Shown: positions 17,349 to 27,396, numbered from the stretch's first letter. The stretch is DNA of 35,303 bases from Xanthomonas bonasiae (GCF_017163705.1 NZ_JAFIWB010000038.1:1-35303); one strand, 5' to 3'. The notes: generated by a model from the letters alone, not told the origin. Program-made: numbers and translations.

Positions 17349-18530
17349 ATGCCGCACACACGCCGTCACTGGATGCCAGCGCTCGCGCTGGCCCTCGCCG
17401 CCGCCCTCGTCTCCGCCGCCGCAGGCGCCGGTCCGCTGTACCTGGGCGCCGACCTGTCCTACGTCAACGAAATGGAGGACTGCGGCGTGCAGTACCGCGA
17501 GCACGGCGCGGTGCAGGACCCGTTCGTCCTGTTCCATGCGCACGGCGCCAATCTGGTGCGCGTGCGCCTGTGGAACGATGCGCGCTGGACCCGCTACAGC
17601 GACCTCAGCGACGTCAAGAAGACCATCCGCCGCGCGCGTGCGCAGGGCATGCAGGTGCTGCTGGACTTCCACTACTCCGACGACTGGGCCGATGGCGAGA
17701 AGCAACTGATCCCCAAGGCCTGGGCCGCGATCACCGACCAGGACGAACTGGCGCGCACGCTGTACGGCTACACCTACGACACGCTGAGCGCGCTCGATCG
17801 CGCGGGGCTGATGCCGGAGCTGGTGCAGGTCGGCAACGAGAGCAACTCGGACCTGATGGACAGCCAGCCGTGGGACAAGCGGCGGCCGATCGACTGGGCG
17901 CGCAACGCCAAGCTGCTGCGCGCCGGCATCCAGGCGGTGCGCGACGCCGGCGCACGTTCGGCGATCAAGCCGAAGGTGATGCTGCACATCGCCCAGCCGG
18001 AAAACGTGGAGCCGTGGTTCGCCGCGGCCAGCAAGGCCGGCGTGCGCGACTTCGACTTCATCGGCATCAGCTACTACCGCAAGTGGTCCAGCGAATCGAT
18101 GGCCGGGCTCGGCGCCACCATCAAGCGCCTGCGTAACCGCTACCCCGCCGAAGTGATGGTGGTGGAGACCGCCTACCCGTGGACGCTGGCCAGCGGCGAC
18201 GCCTCGCACAACCTGCTGGGCGAGGACTCGCTCATCGCCGGCTACCCGGCCACCCCGCAGGGGCAACTGGACTACCTGGTCGATCTCACCCAGCTGGTGA
18301 TCGACAACGGCGGCAGCGGCGTCGTGTACTGGGAGCCGGCCTGGACCAGCAGCAGCTGCAAGACCCGCTGGGGCACCGGCTCGTCGTGGGAGAACGCCAG
18401 CTTCTTCGATTTCGCGCACGGCAACGAGCTGCTGCCCGGCATCGGCTTCATGCGCCACGCCTACCGGCCTGCGCCGCAGGCCAGGACAGACGCGGCGGCG
18501 ACGCCGCAGGTAAAGGACCCGCAACCATGA
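17349..18530 (+). CDS. galA: GH53 arabinogalactan endo-beta-1,4-galactanase
   Basis: This secreted enzyme cleaves beta-1,4-galactan side chains of pectin (type I arabinogalactan). It has 393 residues. A Sec signal peptide covers about 1-27 (basic start, then an Ala/Leu-rich stretch ending AAAGAG). The GH53 (alpha/beta)8 barrel shows YLGADLSYVNEME, VRVRLWND and the catalytic pair: acid/base Glu164 in QVGNES and nucleophile Glu273 in VVETAYPW. The ATG at 17349 is used because the signal peptide follows it directly. It lies 22 bases after the receptor gene, and its stop overlaps the start of the next gene as ATGA. The three form one operon. Endo-acting release here and exo-trimming by the next enzyme make a complete galactan route. 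Confidence 0.95.
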   Translation: MPHTRRHWMPALALALAAALVSAAAGAGPLYLGADLSYVNEMEDCGVQYREHGAVQDPFVLFHAHGANLVRVRLWNDARWTRYSDLSDVKKTIRRARAQGMQVLLDFHYSDDWADGEKQLIPKAWAAITDQDELARTLYGYTYDTLSALDRAGLMPELVQVGNESNSDLMDSQPWDKRRPIDWARNAKLLRAGIQAVRDAGARSAIKPKVMLHIAQPENVEPWFAAASKAGVRDFDFIGISYYRKWSSESMAGLGATIKRLRNRYPAEVMVVETAYPWTLASGDASHNLLGEDSLIAGYPATPQGQLDYLVDLTQLVIDNGGSGVVYWEPAWTSSSCKTRWGTGSSWENASFFDFAHGNELLPGIGFMRHAYRPAPQARTDAAATPQVKDPQP

Positions 18531-21082
18531 TCGAACTGAGCCGACGCGACCTGCTGCGCTCGCTGGTCGCCGGCGGCGTCCAGGTGGCCGTTCCCGGCGC
18601 GGCGGCGGCCTTGGCGCCGGCAGCGCTGGCCGCGAGCGCCACCGGCGCAGGTCCGGCGCTGACCTGGGACGAGGATGCGCCGGCACCGCGCGAACGCCTG
18701 CTGTGCGACGTCGGCTGGCGCTTCCACTTCGGCCATGCCGACGATCCGGCGCGCGACTTCAACTTCGGGACGTTCCAGCGCACCTACGCCAAGGCCGGCA
18801 AGGACACCGCCGACGCGGCCCTGCCCGGTTTCGACGACAGCCGCTGGGACGCGATCGATCTGCCGCACGACTGGGCGGTGGCGTTGCCGCCGCGCCAGGA
18901 TCCCGCCTCCGCCAGCATCCTGGTCGACGATCCCGCAGCGGCGCACGGCTACAAGCCGCTCGGCCGCAACGACCCGCAGACCAGCATCGGTTGGTACCGG
19001 CGCGAACTGGAGATTCCGGCCGACGATCTGGGCAAGCGGATCTGCCTGGAATTCGACGGCGTGTTCCGCGACTGCATCGTGTTCTGCAATGGCCATATCG
19101 TCGGCCGCAACGGCAGCGGCTACTGCGGCTTCGAGGTCGATCTCAGCGACGTGCTCGACTACGGCAAGCGCAACGTCATCGCCGTGCGCGTGGACGCCAC
19201 CCTGGGCGAAGGCTGGTTCTATGAGGGCGCGGGCATCTATCGCCACGTGTGGCTGCGCAAGACCGATGCGCTGCACGTGCCGCTGGACGGCGTGTTCGTG
19301 CGCAGCCCGTGGCAAGGCGGCGCCGCGCAGGCGCTGGTCAGCACCGAACTCGGCAACAGCGGCGCCGAAGCGCGCAATTGCAGCGTCACCTCGGTGATCC
19401 GCGCGCCGGACGGGCGCATCGTCGCGCGCGCGACCAGCGCGCAGGTCACCGTGGCGCCGGGCGTGGTGCAGCGCGTCGAACAGGCGCTCGATCTCGGCAC
19501 GCCCGCGCTGTGGTCGCCGGACACGCCGCAGCGCTACACCCTGACCACCCACCTGCACAGCGACGGCCGCGCCTGCGACGCGCTGCGCACGCGCTTCGGT
19601 GTGCGCAGCCTGCAGTTCGACCCGCAGCGCGGCCTGCTGCTCAACGGCGCGCCGTTCAAACTGCACGGCACCAACAACCACCAGGACCACGCCGGCGTCG
19701 GCACCGCCATCCCCGAACGCCTGCACGAATGGCGCCTGCGCCAGCTCAAGTCGATGGGCTGCAACGCGTACCGCAGTTCGCACAACCCGGCCGCACCGGA
19801 AGTGCTGGAGCTGTGCGACCGCCTCGGCCTGCTGGTCATCGACGAGACCCGGCGCATGTCTTCCGACAGCGAGGCGCTGGCGGAACTGGAAACGATGGTG
19901 CGGCGCGGCCGCAATCATCCCTGCGTGATGCTGTGGTCGCTCGGCAACGAGGAACCGCAGATGGTCACCGCGCGCGGCGCACGCATCGTCGCGCGCATGC
20001 AACAACTGGTGCGGCGCCTGGATCCGACCCGCCCCACCACCTTCGCAATGGACAAGGGCTTCGACGACGGCGTCGGCCAGGTGGTGGACGTGGTCGGCTT
20101 CAACTACCGCACCCCGCAGATGGATGCCTTCCACGCGCGCCATCCCGGCATCCCGATCTATGGCAGCGAAACCGGCAGCACCGTCGGCGTGCGCGGCAAT
20201 TACCGCACCGACGACGCGCGCGGCTACGCCCGCGCCTACGACCTCGACTACCCGTGGTGGGCGAGCAGCGCCGAAGCCTGGTGGAGCTACGTCGCGCAAC
20301 GGCCGTACATCGCCGGCGGCTTCGTCTGGACCGGCTTCGACTATCGCGGCGAACCCACTCCGTACAACCGCTGGCCGAACGTGGCCTCGCAGTTCGGCAT
20401 CCTCGACAGCTGCGGCTTCCCCAAGGACAACTACTGGTACTACCGCGCGCAATGGACGCGCGAGCCGGTACTGCACCTGTTCCCGCACTGGAACTGGGAC
20501 GGCCTGCTGGACGAACGCGACAACGGCATGGTCGACGTCTGGTGCCACAGCAACCTGGACGCGGTGGAACTACTGGTCAACGGCGCCAGCCAGGGCCTGC
20601 AGCAGGTGCCCGCCTACGGCCACGTCGAATGGCGGGTCAAGTACGCGCCCGGCACCATCGAGGCGCGCGGCTATCGCGACGGCAAGCAGGTGCTGGTGCA
20701 GACCCGCGCGACCGTCGGCGCAGCTGCCGCGATACGCCTGCGCAGCGACCGCCCCGAGTTGCTGGCCGACGCCGAGGACGTCGCCGTGGTCGTGGTCGAG
20801 ATCGTCGATGCGCAAGGCCGCGTGGTCCCCACCGCCGACACCGCTGTGCGCTTCGCCGTACGCGGTGCGGGTCGGCTGATCGGCCTGGGCAACGGCGATC
20901 CGGCCAGCCACGAGAACGACAAGGGTGACAGCCGCCGCGCGTTCAACGGACTGTGCATGGCGCTGCTGCAGACCACGCGCACGGCGGGCACGCTGGTGCT
21001 GGAAGCGACCGCGCCTGGGCTGGCGCCAGCGCGGCTGGCGCTGAAGAGCGTGCGAACCAAGGTGCGGCCGTTCGTGGCCTGA
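18527..21082 (+). CDS. GH2 family beta-galactosidase, Tat-exported
   Basis: This exo-acting beta-galactosidase has 851 residues and probably finishes galacto-oligosaccharides from the GH53 enzyme in the periplasm. The N-terminus SRRDLLRSLV followed by a hydrophobic, Ala-rich stretch is a twin-arginine signal. Domains in order are a sugar-binding jelly roll (about 60-245), an Ig-like domain (250-360), a catalytic barrel (362-625), DUF4982 (about 665-725) and a C-terminal Ig-like domain (about 740-840). The catalytic residues are Glu475 (LGNEEP) and Glu548 (YGSETG). The ATG overlaps the GH53 stop. An intrinsic terminator begins inside the stop codon. Other GH2 activities such as beta-mannosidase are less likely given the galactanase neighbour and the DUF4982 architecture. 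Confidence 0.92.
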   Translation: MIELSRRDLLRSLVAGGVQVAVPGAAAALAPAALAASATGAGPALTWDEDAPAPRERLLCDVGWRFHFGHADDPARDFNFGTFQRTYAKAGKDTADAALPGFDDSRWDAIDLPHDWAVALPPRQDPASASILVDDPAAAHGYKPLGRNDPQTSIGWYRRELEIPADDLGKRICLEFDGVFRDCIVFCNGHIVGRNGSGYCGFEVDLSDVLDYGKRNVIAVRVDATLGEGWFYEGAGIYRHVWLRKTDALHVPLDGVFVRSPWQGGAAQALVSTELGNSGAEARNCSVTSVIRAPDGRIVARATSAQVTVAPGVVQRVEQALDLGTPALWSPDTPQRYTLTTHLHSDGRACDALRTRFGVRSLQFDPQRGLLLNGAPFKLHGTNNHQDHAGVGTAIPERLHEWRLRQLKSMGCNAYRSSHNPAAPEVLELCDRLGLLVIDETRRMSSDSEALAELETMVRRGRNHPCVMLWSLGNEEPQMVTARGARIVARMQQLVRRLDPTRPTTFAMDKGFDDGVGQVVDVVGFNYRTPQMDAFHARHPGIPIYGSETGSTVGVRGNYRTDDARGYARAYDLDYPWWASSAEAWWSYVAQRPYIAGGFVWTGFDYRGEPTPYNRWPNVASQFGILDSCGFPKDNYWYYRAQWTREPVLHLFPHWNWDGLLDERDNGMVDVWCHSNLDAVELLVNGASQGLQQVPAYGHVEWRVKYAPGTIEARGYRDGKQVLVQTRATVGAAAAIRLRSDRPELLADAEDVAVVVVEIVDAQGRVVPTADTAVRFAVRGAGRLIGLGNGDPASHENDKGDSRRAFNGLCMALLQTTRTAGTLVLEATAPGLAPARLALKSVRTKVRPFVA

Positions 21083-21100
21083 CGCGGGCGCGTCTTTTTT
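21081..21100 (+). terminator. Intrinsic terminator of the galactan operon
   Basis: GACGC (21081-21085) pairs with GCGTC (21090-21094) around GGGC, followed directly by six T residues (21095-21100). The stem starts at the second base of the GH2 stop codon. It closes the receptor-GH53-GH2 transcript before the convergent fucosidase gene. Confidence 0.75.
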
Positions 21101-21353
21101 AAGAATCCACGCCGGCGCGCGCACAGCGGGCGCCGGGCGCTCCCGACGTCCCTCCTGCGCAGACGCCCAGGCGCACCACCCAAGGCCCACCCATGCCGTG
21201 GTCGGCGCGATGGCGACGCACGCTGGGGTGACGTCGCCGACGCTTCACTCCGAAGCCGATCCTCACCGCCCCAGGCATCTCCAAGCCCGTGAAGCTGCGT
21301 CGCCCCAGCGATCCGCTACCCCCACCGCGCATGCGGTGAGGGAGCGCGAGCCG

Positions 21354-23282
21354 TCACCGCAAGCGCGAGAATGCACCGATCCCGGCGATCGCCAGCCGCT
21401 CGGCGGGCACCGCCGTTTCGGCGAAGGACAGCCGCAGGTAGCGGATCTGGCGGACCTCGGGGAAATTCAGGCGCTGGGTCGAGAGCGCATAGGCGATATT
21501 GGACAACTCGCCGGCGCCGGCCGGCTGCCAGTGCTGGCCATCCTCGCTGCTTTCGGCGCGATAGCCTTTCGGTGGCGCCGCGCCGTTCAGCACCGCGCGC
21601 GAAGGCGTGAGGCTGAAGCCGGCGACCTGGCGCAGCGCGCCGAGGTCGATGGTCACCTGCGCGGGATGGCCCGGCTTGGGCGCGGGCACGATCCAGATCG
21701 TGCCGGCATCGTCGTCGAGCAACTTCTCCGCCCCCGGCGCGCTGGCCTCGACGATTCGCCAACCCGCGGTGGACAGCACGTCCGGCGCGTTCGCCGTCGG
21801 CCGCGCGACCGCAACCGGCGCAACCGCGCGGAACAGCGCGAATTCGCTGATCGCCGGGCAGACCGGCGCCTCGAGCACGAGCAGACGCACGCGGCGCGCA
21901 GTGACCGGGGCATCGAGCCGCAGGATCCGTTGTGCACCGATGCACTGCGCTTCGGCCAACCGCCGCCATTGCCCATCGACCTCGGCTTCGATCGCGAAGC
22001 GGGTGACGCGCACGCCCAGCGGCAGGTATTCGCGCAGCCGGATCAAATCGAAGCTGCGCAGCGCCGACAGCTCCAGCGTCAGCGTCGGCGTGGTGACGTC
22101 GTCCGGCGTGGACCAGTAGCTGTCCGGCTGGCGGTCGAGCACGCGCGCCGGCTCGAAGCCGGGACCGCGCGACGCGCTGGCGCTGGCCTTGGCGCCCTTG
22201 GCCAGATCGATGGCGAAGCTGGCGCGGATCGCGTCGCCGAAGCTCTGCAGCACCGCGACGTCGTGGTCGGCGATGCGGCCGCGCCGGTCGGGCGGAAGAT
22301 TGAGGTTCATGTTGGTGCCGCGCGCGACCGAGGTGTCGAAATAGCGCACCAGGTTCTCCGGACTGCGCACCTTGCCGTCTTCGTCGGCATGGTAGAACCA
22401 GCCCGGACGGATCGAGGTGTTGGTTTCGGCCGGCCACCACAGCGCCGCCCCGCGCACGCCGGCATTGCCGTTTTCCTGGGTGTAAGGCGCATTGGGCATG
22501 GTCGGCCAGCACGGATCGCCGGCGACGCCGTCCTCGTTGCCGACCCAACGGATATCGGCGCCGAGCGGGTCGAAGGTGCAGGCCATCGGCTGGTGCTGGT
22601 GGACCAGCTCGATCATCCGCGGCCAGTTGTAATAAGCGGGCGCATCGATCTTGCGCGTTTCGCGCGCTCCACCGTAGTAGCCGTCGCCGCCATTGGCGCC
22701 GTCGAACCAGAACTCGAACAAGTCGCCGTAGCCCGTGCACAGTTCGACGATCTGCTTGCGGAAATAGTCGAGATAGCCGGGGCGGCCATATTCGGCGTGG
22801 TTGCGGTCCCAGGGCGACAGGTAGATGCCGAAGGCCAGGCCGGCGCGCCGACACGCCGCGGCCATTTCGCCGACGATGTCGCCCTTGCCGTTCTTGTAGG
22901 GCGAATTGCGAATGCAATGCTCGGTCAGGCGTGTCGGCCAGAGGCAGAACCCGTCGTGGTGCTTGGCGGTAAAGATGATCCCTTTCAGATTGCCGGCCTT
23001 GGCCGCGGCGACGATTTGATCGGCGGAGAAATCGCTGGGATCGAATTTGCGCGGATCTTCGTCGCCGTAGCCCCATTCCTTGTCGGTAAAGGTGTTCATC
23101 GCAAAATGCACGAAGGCGTATTGCTCCCACCGATGCCACCGCAGCTGCCGCGCGCTGGGTACGGCGCCCCACGGCGCCGGCCCCTTCGGGCGCGGCGCAG
23201 CCGCGAGCTGCGCGGCGGACGCGCTGAAACCTGCGGCGACGGCCACAACACCCGTGGCAAGAAAGGTACGACGATCGATCAT
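21354..23282 (-). CDS. GH29 alpha-L-fucosidase (subfamily B-like), Tat-exported
   Basis: This exported fucosidase has 642 residues. The N-terminus MIDRRTFLATG is a twin-arginine signal. The catalytic domain (about 35-345) has the nucleophile Asp194 in FEFWFDGANGG. The likely acid/base Glu250 is in RWVGNEDG, the arrangement known for GH29-B enzymes, which prefer alpha-1,3/1,4-fucose on branched glycans. A beta-sandwich (about 355-490) and a C-terminal F5/8-type (CBM32-like) domain (about 500-640) follow. The ATG at 23282 has GGAGG five bases upstream; the longer open frame above it lacks any signal. It converges on the galactan operon and has its own promoter region. Its substrate is uncertain: Lewis-a type plant N-glycans or fucosylated arabinogalactan are both possible. 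Confidence 0.92.
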   Translation of the reverse strand: MIDRRTFLATGVVAVAAGFSASAAQLAAAPRPKGPAPWGAVPSARQLRWHRWEQYAFVHFAMNTFTDKEWGYGDEDPRKFDPSDFSADQIVAAAKAGNLKGIIFTAKHHDGFCLWPTRLTEHCIRNSPYKNGKGDIVGEMAAACRRAGLAFGIYLSPWDRNHAEYGRPGYLDYFRKQIVELCTGYGDLFEFWFDGANGGDGYYGGARETRKIDAPAYYNWPRMIELVHQHQPMACTFDPLGADIRWVGNEDGVAGDPCWPTMPNAPYTQENGNAGVRGAALWWPAETNTSIRPGWFYHADEDGKVRSPENLVRYFDTSVARGTNMNLNLPPDRRGRIADHDVAVLQSFGDAIRASFAIDLAKGAKASASASRGPGFEPARVLDRQPDSYWSTPDDVTTPTLTLELSALRSFDLIRLREYLPLGVRVTRFAIEAEVDGQWRRLAEAQCIGAQRILRLDAPVTARRVRLLVLEAPVCPAISEFALFRAVAPVAVARPTANAPDVLSTAGWRIVEASAPGAEKLLDDDAGTIWIVPAPKPGHPAQVTIDLGALRQVAGFSLTPSRAVLNGAAPPKGYRAESSEDGQHWQPAGAGELSNIAYALSTQRLNFPEVRQIRYLRLSFAETAVPAERLAIAGIGAFSRLR

Positions 23283-23731
23283 TAGCGCCTCCGACTCTGC
23301 ACAAGTTTCGATCTTAGCTTTTCCAATAGCGAAAGAGTCCGCCCCACGAAGCTGCGGAAGAGCGTGCAATGAGGAAAAGGTCAATCCGTGTGGCGATCCT
23401 TTGCCGCATGATTGGAGATTGACTGCGCGCTGTCGCCGATCCCCATTTCCACGGACACTTGCAGCTGACGCCCAGACGACTCGACCGCACTTGGCATGGA
23501 CTCGGCATTGCACGTACTGCATACCGACCGGACATTCCTTGCCTCCCGATTGGCCTTCCTGCAAGTCTCCATGGAAACGGAGCGGCACCCGGCGTTCCAC
23601 AGTGGATCGGCAGGTGGCGCGTGGGGCCATGGAGCCAGGCTGAAGCCGCGCCGCCCTGTCCTTTGCTGGCTTCACACGTCCATACTTGCCCACAGCCCGC
23701 CGACCTGAAATTCCTTAAACCATTGAATCAG
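23283..23731. other. Divergent intergenic region between fucosidase and mutS
   Basis: These 449 bases separate two divergent starts. They should hold both promoters, but no convincing pair of hexamers stands out on either strand. The mutS reading frame is open back to 23459, but the translated extension lacks family similarity and I do not count it as coding. No small RNA or other gene is recognised. Confidence 0.5.
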
Positions 23732-26344
23732 ATGCAAAATCGAGAAAAAACCCAAGCTCCCGGAAGCGCAGCGGAGCACACCCCGCTGATGAAGCAGTTC
23801 TTCGCCGCCAAGTCCGAGTACCCGGACCTGCTGCTGTTCTTCCGCATGGGCGATTTCTACGAACTGTTCTACGACGACGCGCGCAAGGCCGCGCGCCTGC
23901 TGGACATCACCCTGACCCAGCGCGGCAGTTCCGGCGGCGCGCCGATCCCGATGGCCGGGGTGCCGGTGCATGCCTACGAGGGCTATCTGGCGCGGCTGGT
24001 GGCGTTGGGCGAGTCGGTGGCGATCTGCGAGCAGATCGGCGATCCGGCGCTGGCCAAGGGCCTGGTCGAGCGCAAGGTGGTGCGCGTGGTCACGCCGGGC
24101 ACGGTCACCGACGAGGCGCTGCTCGACGAGCGCCGCGACACCTTGCTGATGGCGATCGCGCGCAACAAGCACGGCTACGGCCTGGCCTGGGCCGACCTGG
24201 CCGGCGGCCGTTTCCTGGTCAACGAGGTCGACAGCGAGGACGCGCTGGAAGCGGAGCTGGCGCGGCTGGAGCCGGCCGAACTGCTGGTGCCCGACGAGGA
24301 CCAGTGGCCGGAGTTCCTGCGCGAGCGCCGCGGCGTGCGCCGCCGCGCACCGTGGCTGTTCGACGCCGACAGCGGCCGCCGCCAGCTGTTGAACTTCTTC
24401 CAGTTGCACGACCTCACCGGCTTCGGCATCGACGACAAGCCGCGCGCCACCGCCGCTGCCGGCGCCCTGCTCGGCTACGTGGAGGAAACGCAGAAGCAGC
24501 GCCTGCCGCACCTGACCGCGATCGCGATGGAAACCGCGGCCGAGGCGATCGCGATGAACGCGGCCACGCGCCGCCATCTGGAGCTGGATACGCGGGTGGA
24601 TGGCGACACCCGCAACACCTTGCTCGGCGTTCTGGACAGCACGGTCACGCCGATGGGTGGTCGCCTGCTGCGGCGCTGGCTGCACCGCCCGCTGCGCCTG
24701 CGCGAGGTGCTGGTGCAGCGCCACCACGCGGTCGGCACGCTGATCGACCGCGGCGCCGATGCCGATCTGCGCGACGCGTTCCGCGCGCTCGGCGACATCG
24801 AACGCATCCTCACCCGCGTGGCGCTGCGCTCGGCGCGTCCGCGCGATTTCTCCACGCTGCGCGACGGCCTGGGCCTGCTGCCGACGGTGCGCACGATCCT
24901 GGCGCCGCTGGATTCGCCGCGGCTGGCCGCGCTGGCCGCGGAACTGGGCCAGCACGACGAGATCGCGCACCTGCTGGCCTCGGCGATCGCCGAGCAGCCG
25001 CCGCTCAAGCTCAGCGACGGCGGCGTCATGGCCGCCGACTACGACGCCGAGCTGGACGAACTGCGCCGGCTCAGCACCCATGCCGACCAGTTCCTGATCG
25101 ACCTGGAAGCGCGCGAGCGCGCCAGCAGCGGCATCGCCACGCTGAAGGTCGGCTACAACCGCGTGCACGGCTACTACATCGAGATCAGCAAGGGCCAGGC
25201 GGAAAAGGCGCCGGTGCACTACACGCGGCGGCAGACCCTGACCAACGCCGAGCGCTACATCACCGAGGAACTGAAGAACTTCGAGGACAAGGTGCTGTCG
25301 GCGCGCGAACGCGCGCTGTCGCGCGAGAAGCTGCTCTACGAAGCCTTGCTGGACACCTTGGGCGATCGCCTGGAACCGCTCAAGCGCGCCGCCGCCGCAC
25401 TCAGCGAACTGGACGTGCTCGCCGGCTTCGCCGAACGCGCGCAGGCGCTGGACTGGGCGCAACCGGAACTGGAGACCGCGCCGTGCCTGCGCATCGAACG
25501 CGGCCGCCACCCGGTGGTGGAAGCGGTGCGCGAGCAGCCGTTCGAACCCAACGACCTGGACCTGCATCCGGACCGGCGCATGCTGGTGATCACCGGCCCG
25601 AACATGGGCGGCAAGTCCACCTACATGCGCCAGAACGCGTTGATCGTGCTGCTGGCGCACATCGGCAGCTACGTGCCGGCGACGCGTGCGGTGATCGGCC
25701 CGATCGACCGCATTCTGACCCGCATCGGCGCCGGCGACGACCTGGCGCGCGGCCAGTCCACCTTCATGGTCGAGATGGCCGAGACCAGCTACATCCTGCA
25801 TCACGCCAGCGCGCAGTCGCTGGTGCTGATGGACGAGATCGGCCGCGGCACCTCCACCTACGACGGCCTGGCCCTGGCCGACGCGGTGGCGCGCCACCTG
25901 GCCCACCACAATCGCTGCTACACCCTGTTCGCCACGCACTATTTCGAGCTGACCGCACTCGCCGACGAATCGGTGGAAGGCGGCGCCAGCGGCATCGCCA
26001 ACGTGCACCTGGACGCAGTCGAGCACGGCGACAAACTGGTGTTCATGCATGCGGTCAAGGATGGCCCGGCCAACCGCAGTTTCGGCCTGCAGGTGGCGGC
26101 GCTGGCCGGCCTGCCCAAGGCCACCGTCGCGCAGGCGCGGCGGCGGCTGGCGGAACTGGAGCAGCGCGGCGGCGAGAGCCACGCCTCGCAGATGGCGCCG
26201 CAGGCGCTGGACGCGCCGCAGCAGTTCGGCCTGTTCGCGGCCGCCCCGTCGGCGGCGCAGGACGCGCTGGCCGCGCTGGATCCGGACGAGCTGACGCCCA
26301 AGCAGGCGCTGGAAGCCTTGTACCGGCTCAAGTCGCTGCTGTAG
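23732..26344 (+). CDS. mutS: DNA mismatch repair protein MutS
   Basis: MutS finds mismatches and recruits MutL. It has 870 residues, the usual length for bacterial MutS1. The N-terminal mismatch-reading motif is GDFYELF, with Phe42-Tyr43-Glu44 as the wedge. The ATPase domain has Walker [10 protein letters not shown] (622-630) and Walker [14 protein letters not shown] (Asp701-Glu702), followed by the FATHYFELT switch. The C-terminus carries the tetramerisation tail ([21 protein letters not shown] region). The ATG at 23732 gives the MQNREKTQ start expected for Xanthomonas; no ribosome site is obvious. It appears to be a single-gene unit, with tandem repeats immediately downstream. Confidence 0.97.
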   Translation: MQNREKTQAPGSAAEHTPLMKQFFAAKSEYPDLLLFFRMGDFYELFYDDARKAARLLDITLTQRGSSGGAPIPMAGVPVHAYEGYLARLVALGESVAICEQIGDPALAKGLVERKVVRVVTPGTVTDEALLDERRDTLLMAIARNKHGYGLAWADLAGGRFLVNEVDSEDALEAELARLEPAELLVPDEDQWPEFLRERRGVRRRAPWLFDADSGRRQLLNFFQLHDLTGFGIDDKPRATAAAGALLGYVEETQKQRLPHLTAIAMETAAEAIAMNAATRRHLELDTRVDGDTRNTLLGVLDSTVTPMGGRLLRRWLHRPLRLREVLVQRHHAVGTLIDRGADADLRDAFRALGDIERILTRVALRSARPRDFSTLRDGLGLLPTVRTILAPLDSPRLAALAAELGQHDEIAHLLASAIAEQPPLKLSDGGVMAADYDAELDELRRLSTHADQFLIDLEARERASSGIATLKVGYNRVHGYYIEISKGQAEKAPVHYTRRQTLTNAERYITEELKNFEDKVLSARERALSREKLLYEALLDTLGDRLEPLKRAAAALSELDVLAGFAERAQALDWAQPELETAPCLRIERGRHPVVEAVREQPFEPNDLDLHPDRRMLVITGPNMGGKSTYMRQNALIVLLAHIGSYVPATRAVIGPIDRILTRIGAGDDLARGQSTFMVEMAETSYILHHASAQSLVLMDEIGRGTSTYDGLALADAVARHLAHHNRCYTLFATHYFELTALADESVEGGASGIANVHLDAVEHGDKLVFMHAVKDGPANRSFGLQVAALAGLPKATVAQARRRLAELEQRGGESHASQMAPQALDAPQQFGLFAAAPSAAQDALAALDPDELTPKQALEALYRLKSLL

Positions 26345-26359
26345 CGCGTGCGTGCGGCC

Positions 26360-26677
26360 TCAGCCCCTCTCCCACCGGGAGAGGAGTTGGGGTGAGGGTA
26401 CGGCGCGAAGCGTCTCGCGGTGTTTGGATGCACGAAGCTGGCCCGTACCCTCACCCGCCCCTGCGGGGCACCTTCCCCCGAAAAGGGGGCCATGGTCCCG
26501 ACGGGAGAAGGAACCGCGTCAGCCCCTCTCCCACCGGGAGAGGGGTTGGGGTGAGGGTACGGCGCGAAGCGTCTCGCGGAGTTTGGGTGCACGAGGCTGC
26601 ACCCGTACCCTCATCCGCCCCTGCTTGGCACCTTCCCCCGAAAGGGAGCCCATGGTCCCGATGGGAGAGAAGGAACA
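26360..26677. repeat. Two tandem copies of a 159-bp repeat with nested inverted repeats
   Basis: The units start at 26360 and 26519. Each opens with a CCCCTCTCCC/GGGAGAGG palindrome, contains TGAGGGTAC facing GTACCCTCA about 40 bases on, and ends with a short C-run/G-run pair (CCCCCGAAAAGGGGG in copy 1). Copy 2 differs by scattered substitutions. Together with flanks it fills the 337 bases between mutS and the converging GST gene. I see no coding sequence in it. The stems could end transcription from both sides. Confidence 0.88.
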
Positions 26678-26681
26678 GCCG

Positions 26682-27338
26682 CTAGGCGGTCGCCGGCGCC
26701 ACGCTTGCCGGCATGTCCGGATGTGGATGCGCCGCGATCAACGCAGCATCGATCGCACTGGCACGCAGCAATGCAGGACGATCGCCATGGCGCTGCGCGA
26801 ACGCGGCGAATGCCGGGCGCGGCTCAAGCTGGCCGATGCGCAGGTAGTACCCCAGACATGCGGCGGCATACAGGTCGGCCGCGCTGAAGCGGTCGCCGGC
26901 CAGGTAGTCGCGGTCCGCGACCGCCTGTTCCAGGGTCTGCAGCAGGTCGGCCTCGCGGCCATAGCCGGCGCTGCGTGCCGGTGCCAGCATCCCACCCTCC
27001 TTCGCGGTCAACAGCGCCTCGAACGGCCCGGCCAGGAAGAACAGCCAGCGGTAGTAGTCGGCGCGCGCCGGCGATCCCGGCGGCGGCGCCAGCTGCCGCT
27101 CCGGCACCAGATCGGCCAGGTAGGCGCAGATCGCCGCATTCTCGGTGACCACGGTGTCGCCATGGCGCAGCGCCGGTACCTTGCCCATCGGGTTGATCGC
27201 CAGATAGGCCGGCGCCTTCATCGTGGTGCCGTAATCGAGAATGACCGCCTGATACGGCAGGCCGGTTTCCTCCAGCATCCAGCGGGCGACGCGGCCGCGC
27301 GACATGGGGTGGGTGTAAAGCACGATCTCGGTGGACAT
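26682..27338 (-). CDS. Glutathione S-transferase family protein
   Basis: This is a cytosolic GST-fold protein of 218 residues. The N-terminal thioredoxin-like domain (about 3-78) contains YTHPMSRGRVARWMLEE, the cis-proline segment NPMGKVPAL and the TENAAICAYL glutathione-contact helix. The all-helical C-terminal domain spans about 88-200. It is a beta- or theta-like form; Ser13 of HPMSRGR is a possible glutathione-activating residue. The gene lies 58 bases after the WYL regulator gene on the same strand, so the two are probably co-transcribed and the regulator may control it. The specific electrophile substrate is unknown. Confidence 0.92.
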   Translation of the reverse strand: MSTEIVLYTHPMSRGRVARWMLEETGLPYQAVILDYGTTMKAPAYLAINPMGKVPALRHGDTVVTENAAICAYLADLVPERQLAPPPGSPARADYYRWLFFLAGPFEALLTAKEGGMLAPARSAGYGREADLLQTLEQAVADRDYLAGDRFSAADLYAAACLGYYLRIGQLEPRPAFAAFAQRHGDRPALLRASAIDAALIAAHPHPDMPASVAPATA

Positions 27339-27396
27339 GGGCAGACTTCCGTTGTGAACAGCCTGCAGTCTGGTCCTGCCCTGCTGACAGGTGCTG

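Noticed and set aside
21323-21338. CACCGC-GCAT-GCGGTG stem as the fucosidase terminator
   Set aside because: The stem is only six base pairs, with no U-tract on the minus strand, so I did not list it as a terminator.
23459-23731. N-terminal extension of mutS by 91 codons
   Set aside because: No family similarity is visible in the extension, and MutS proteins normally start close to the [11 protein letters not shown] segment.
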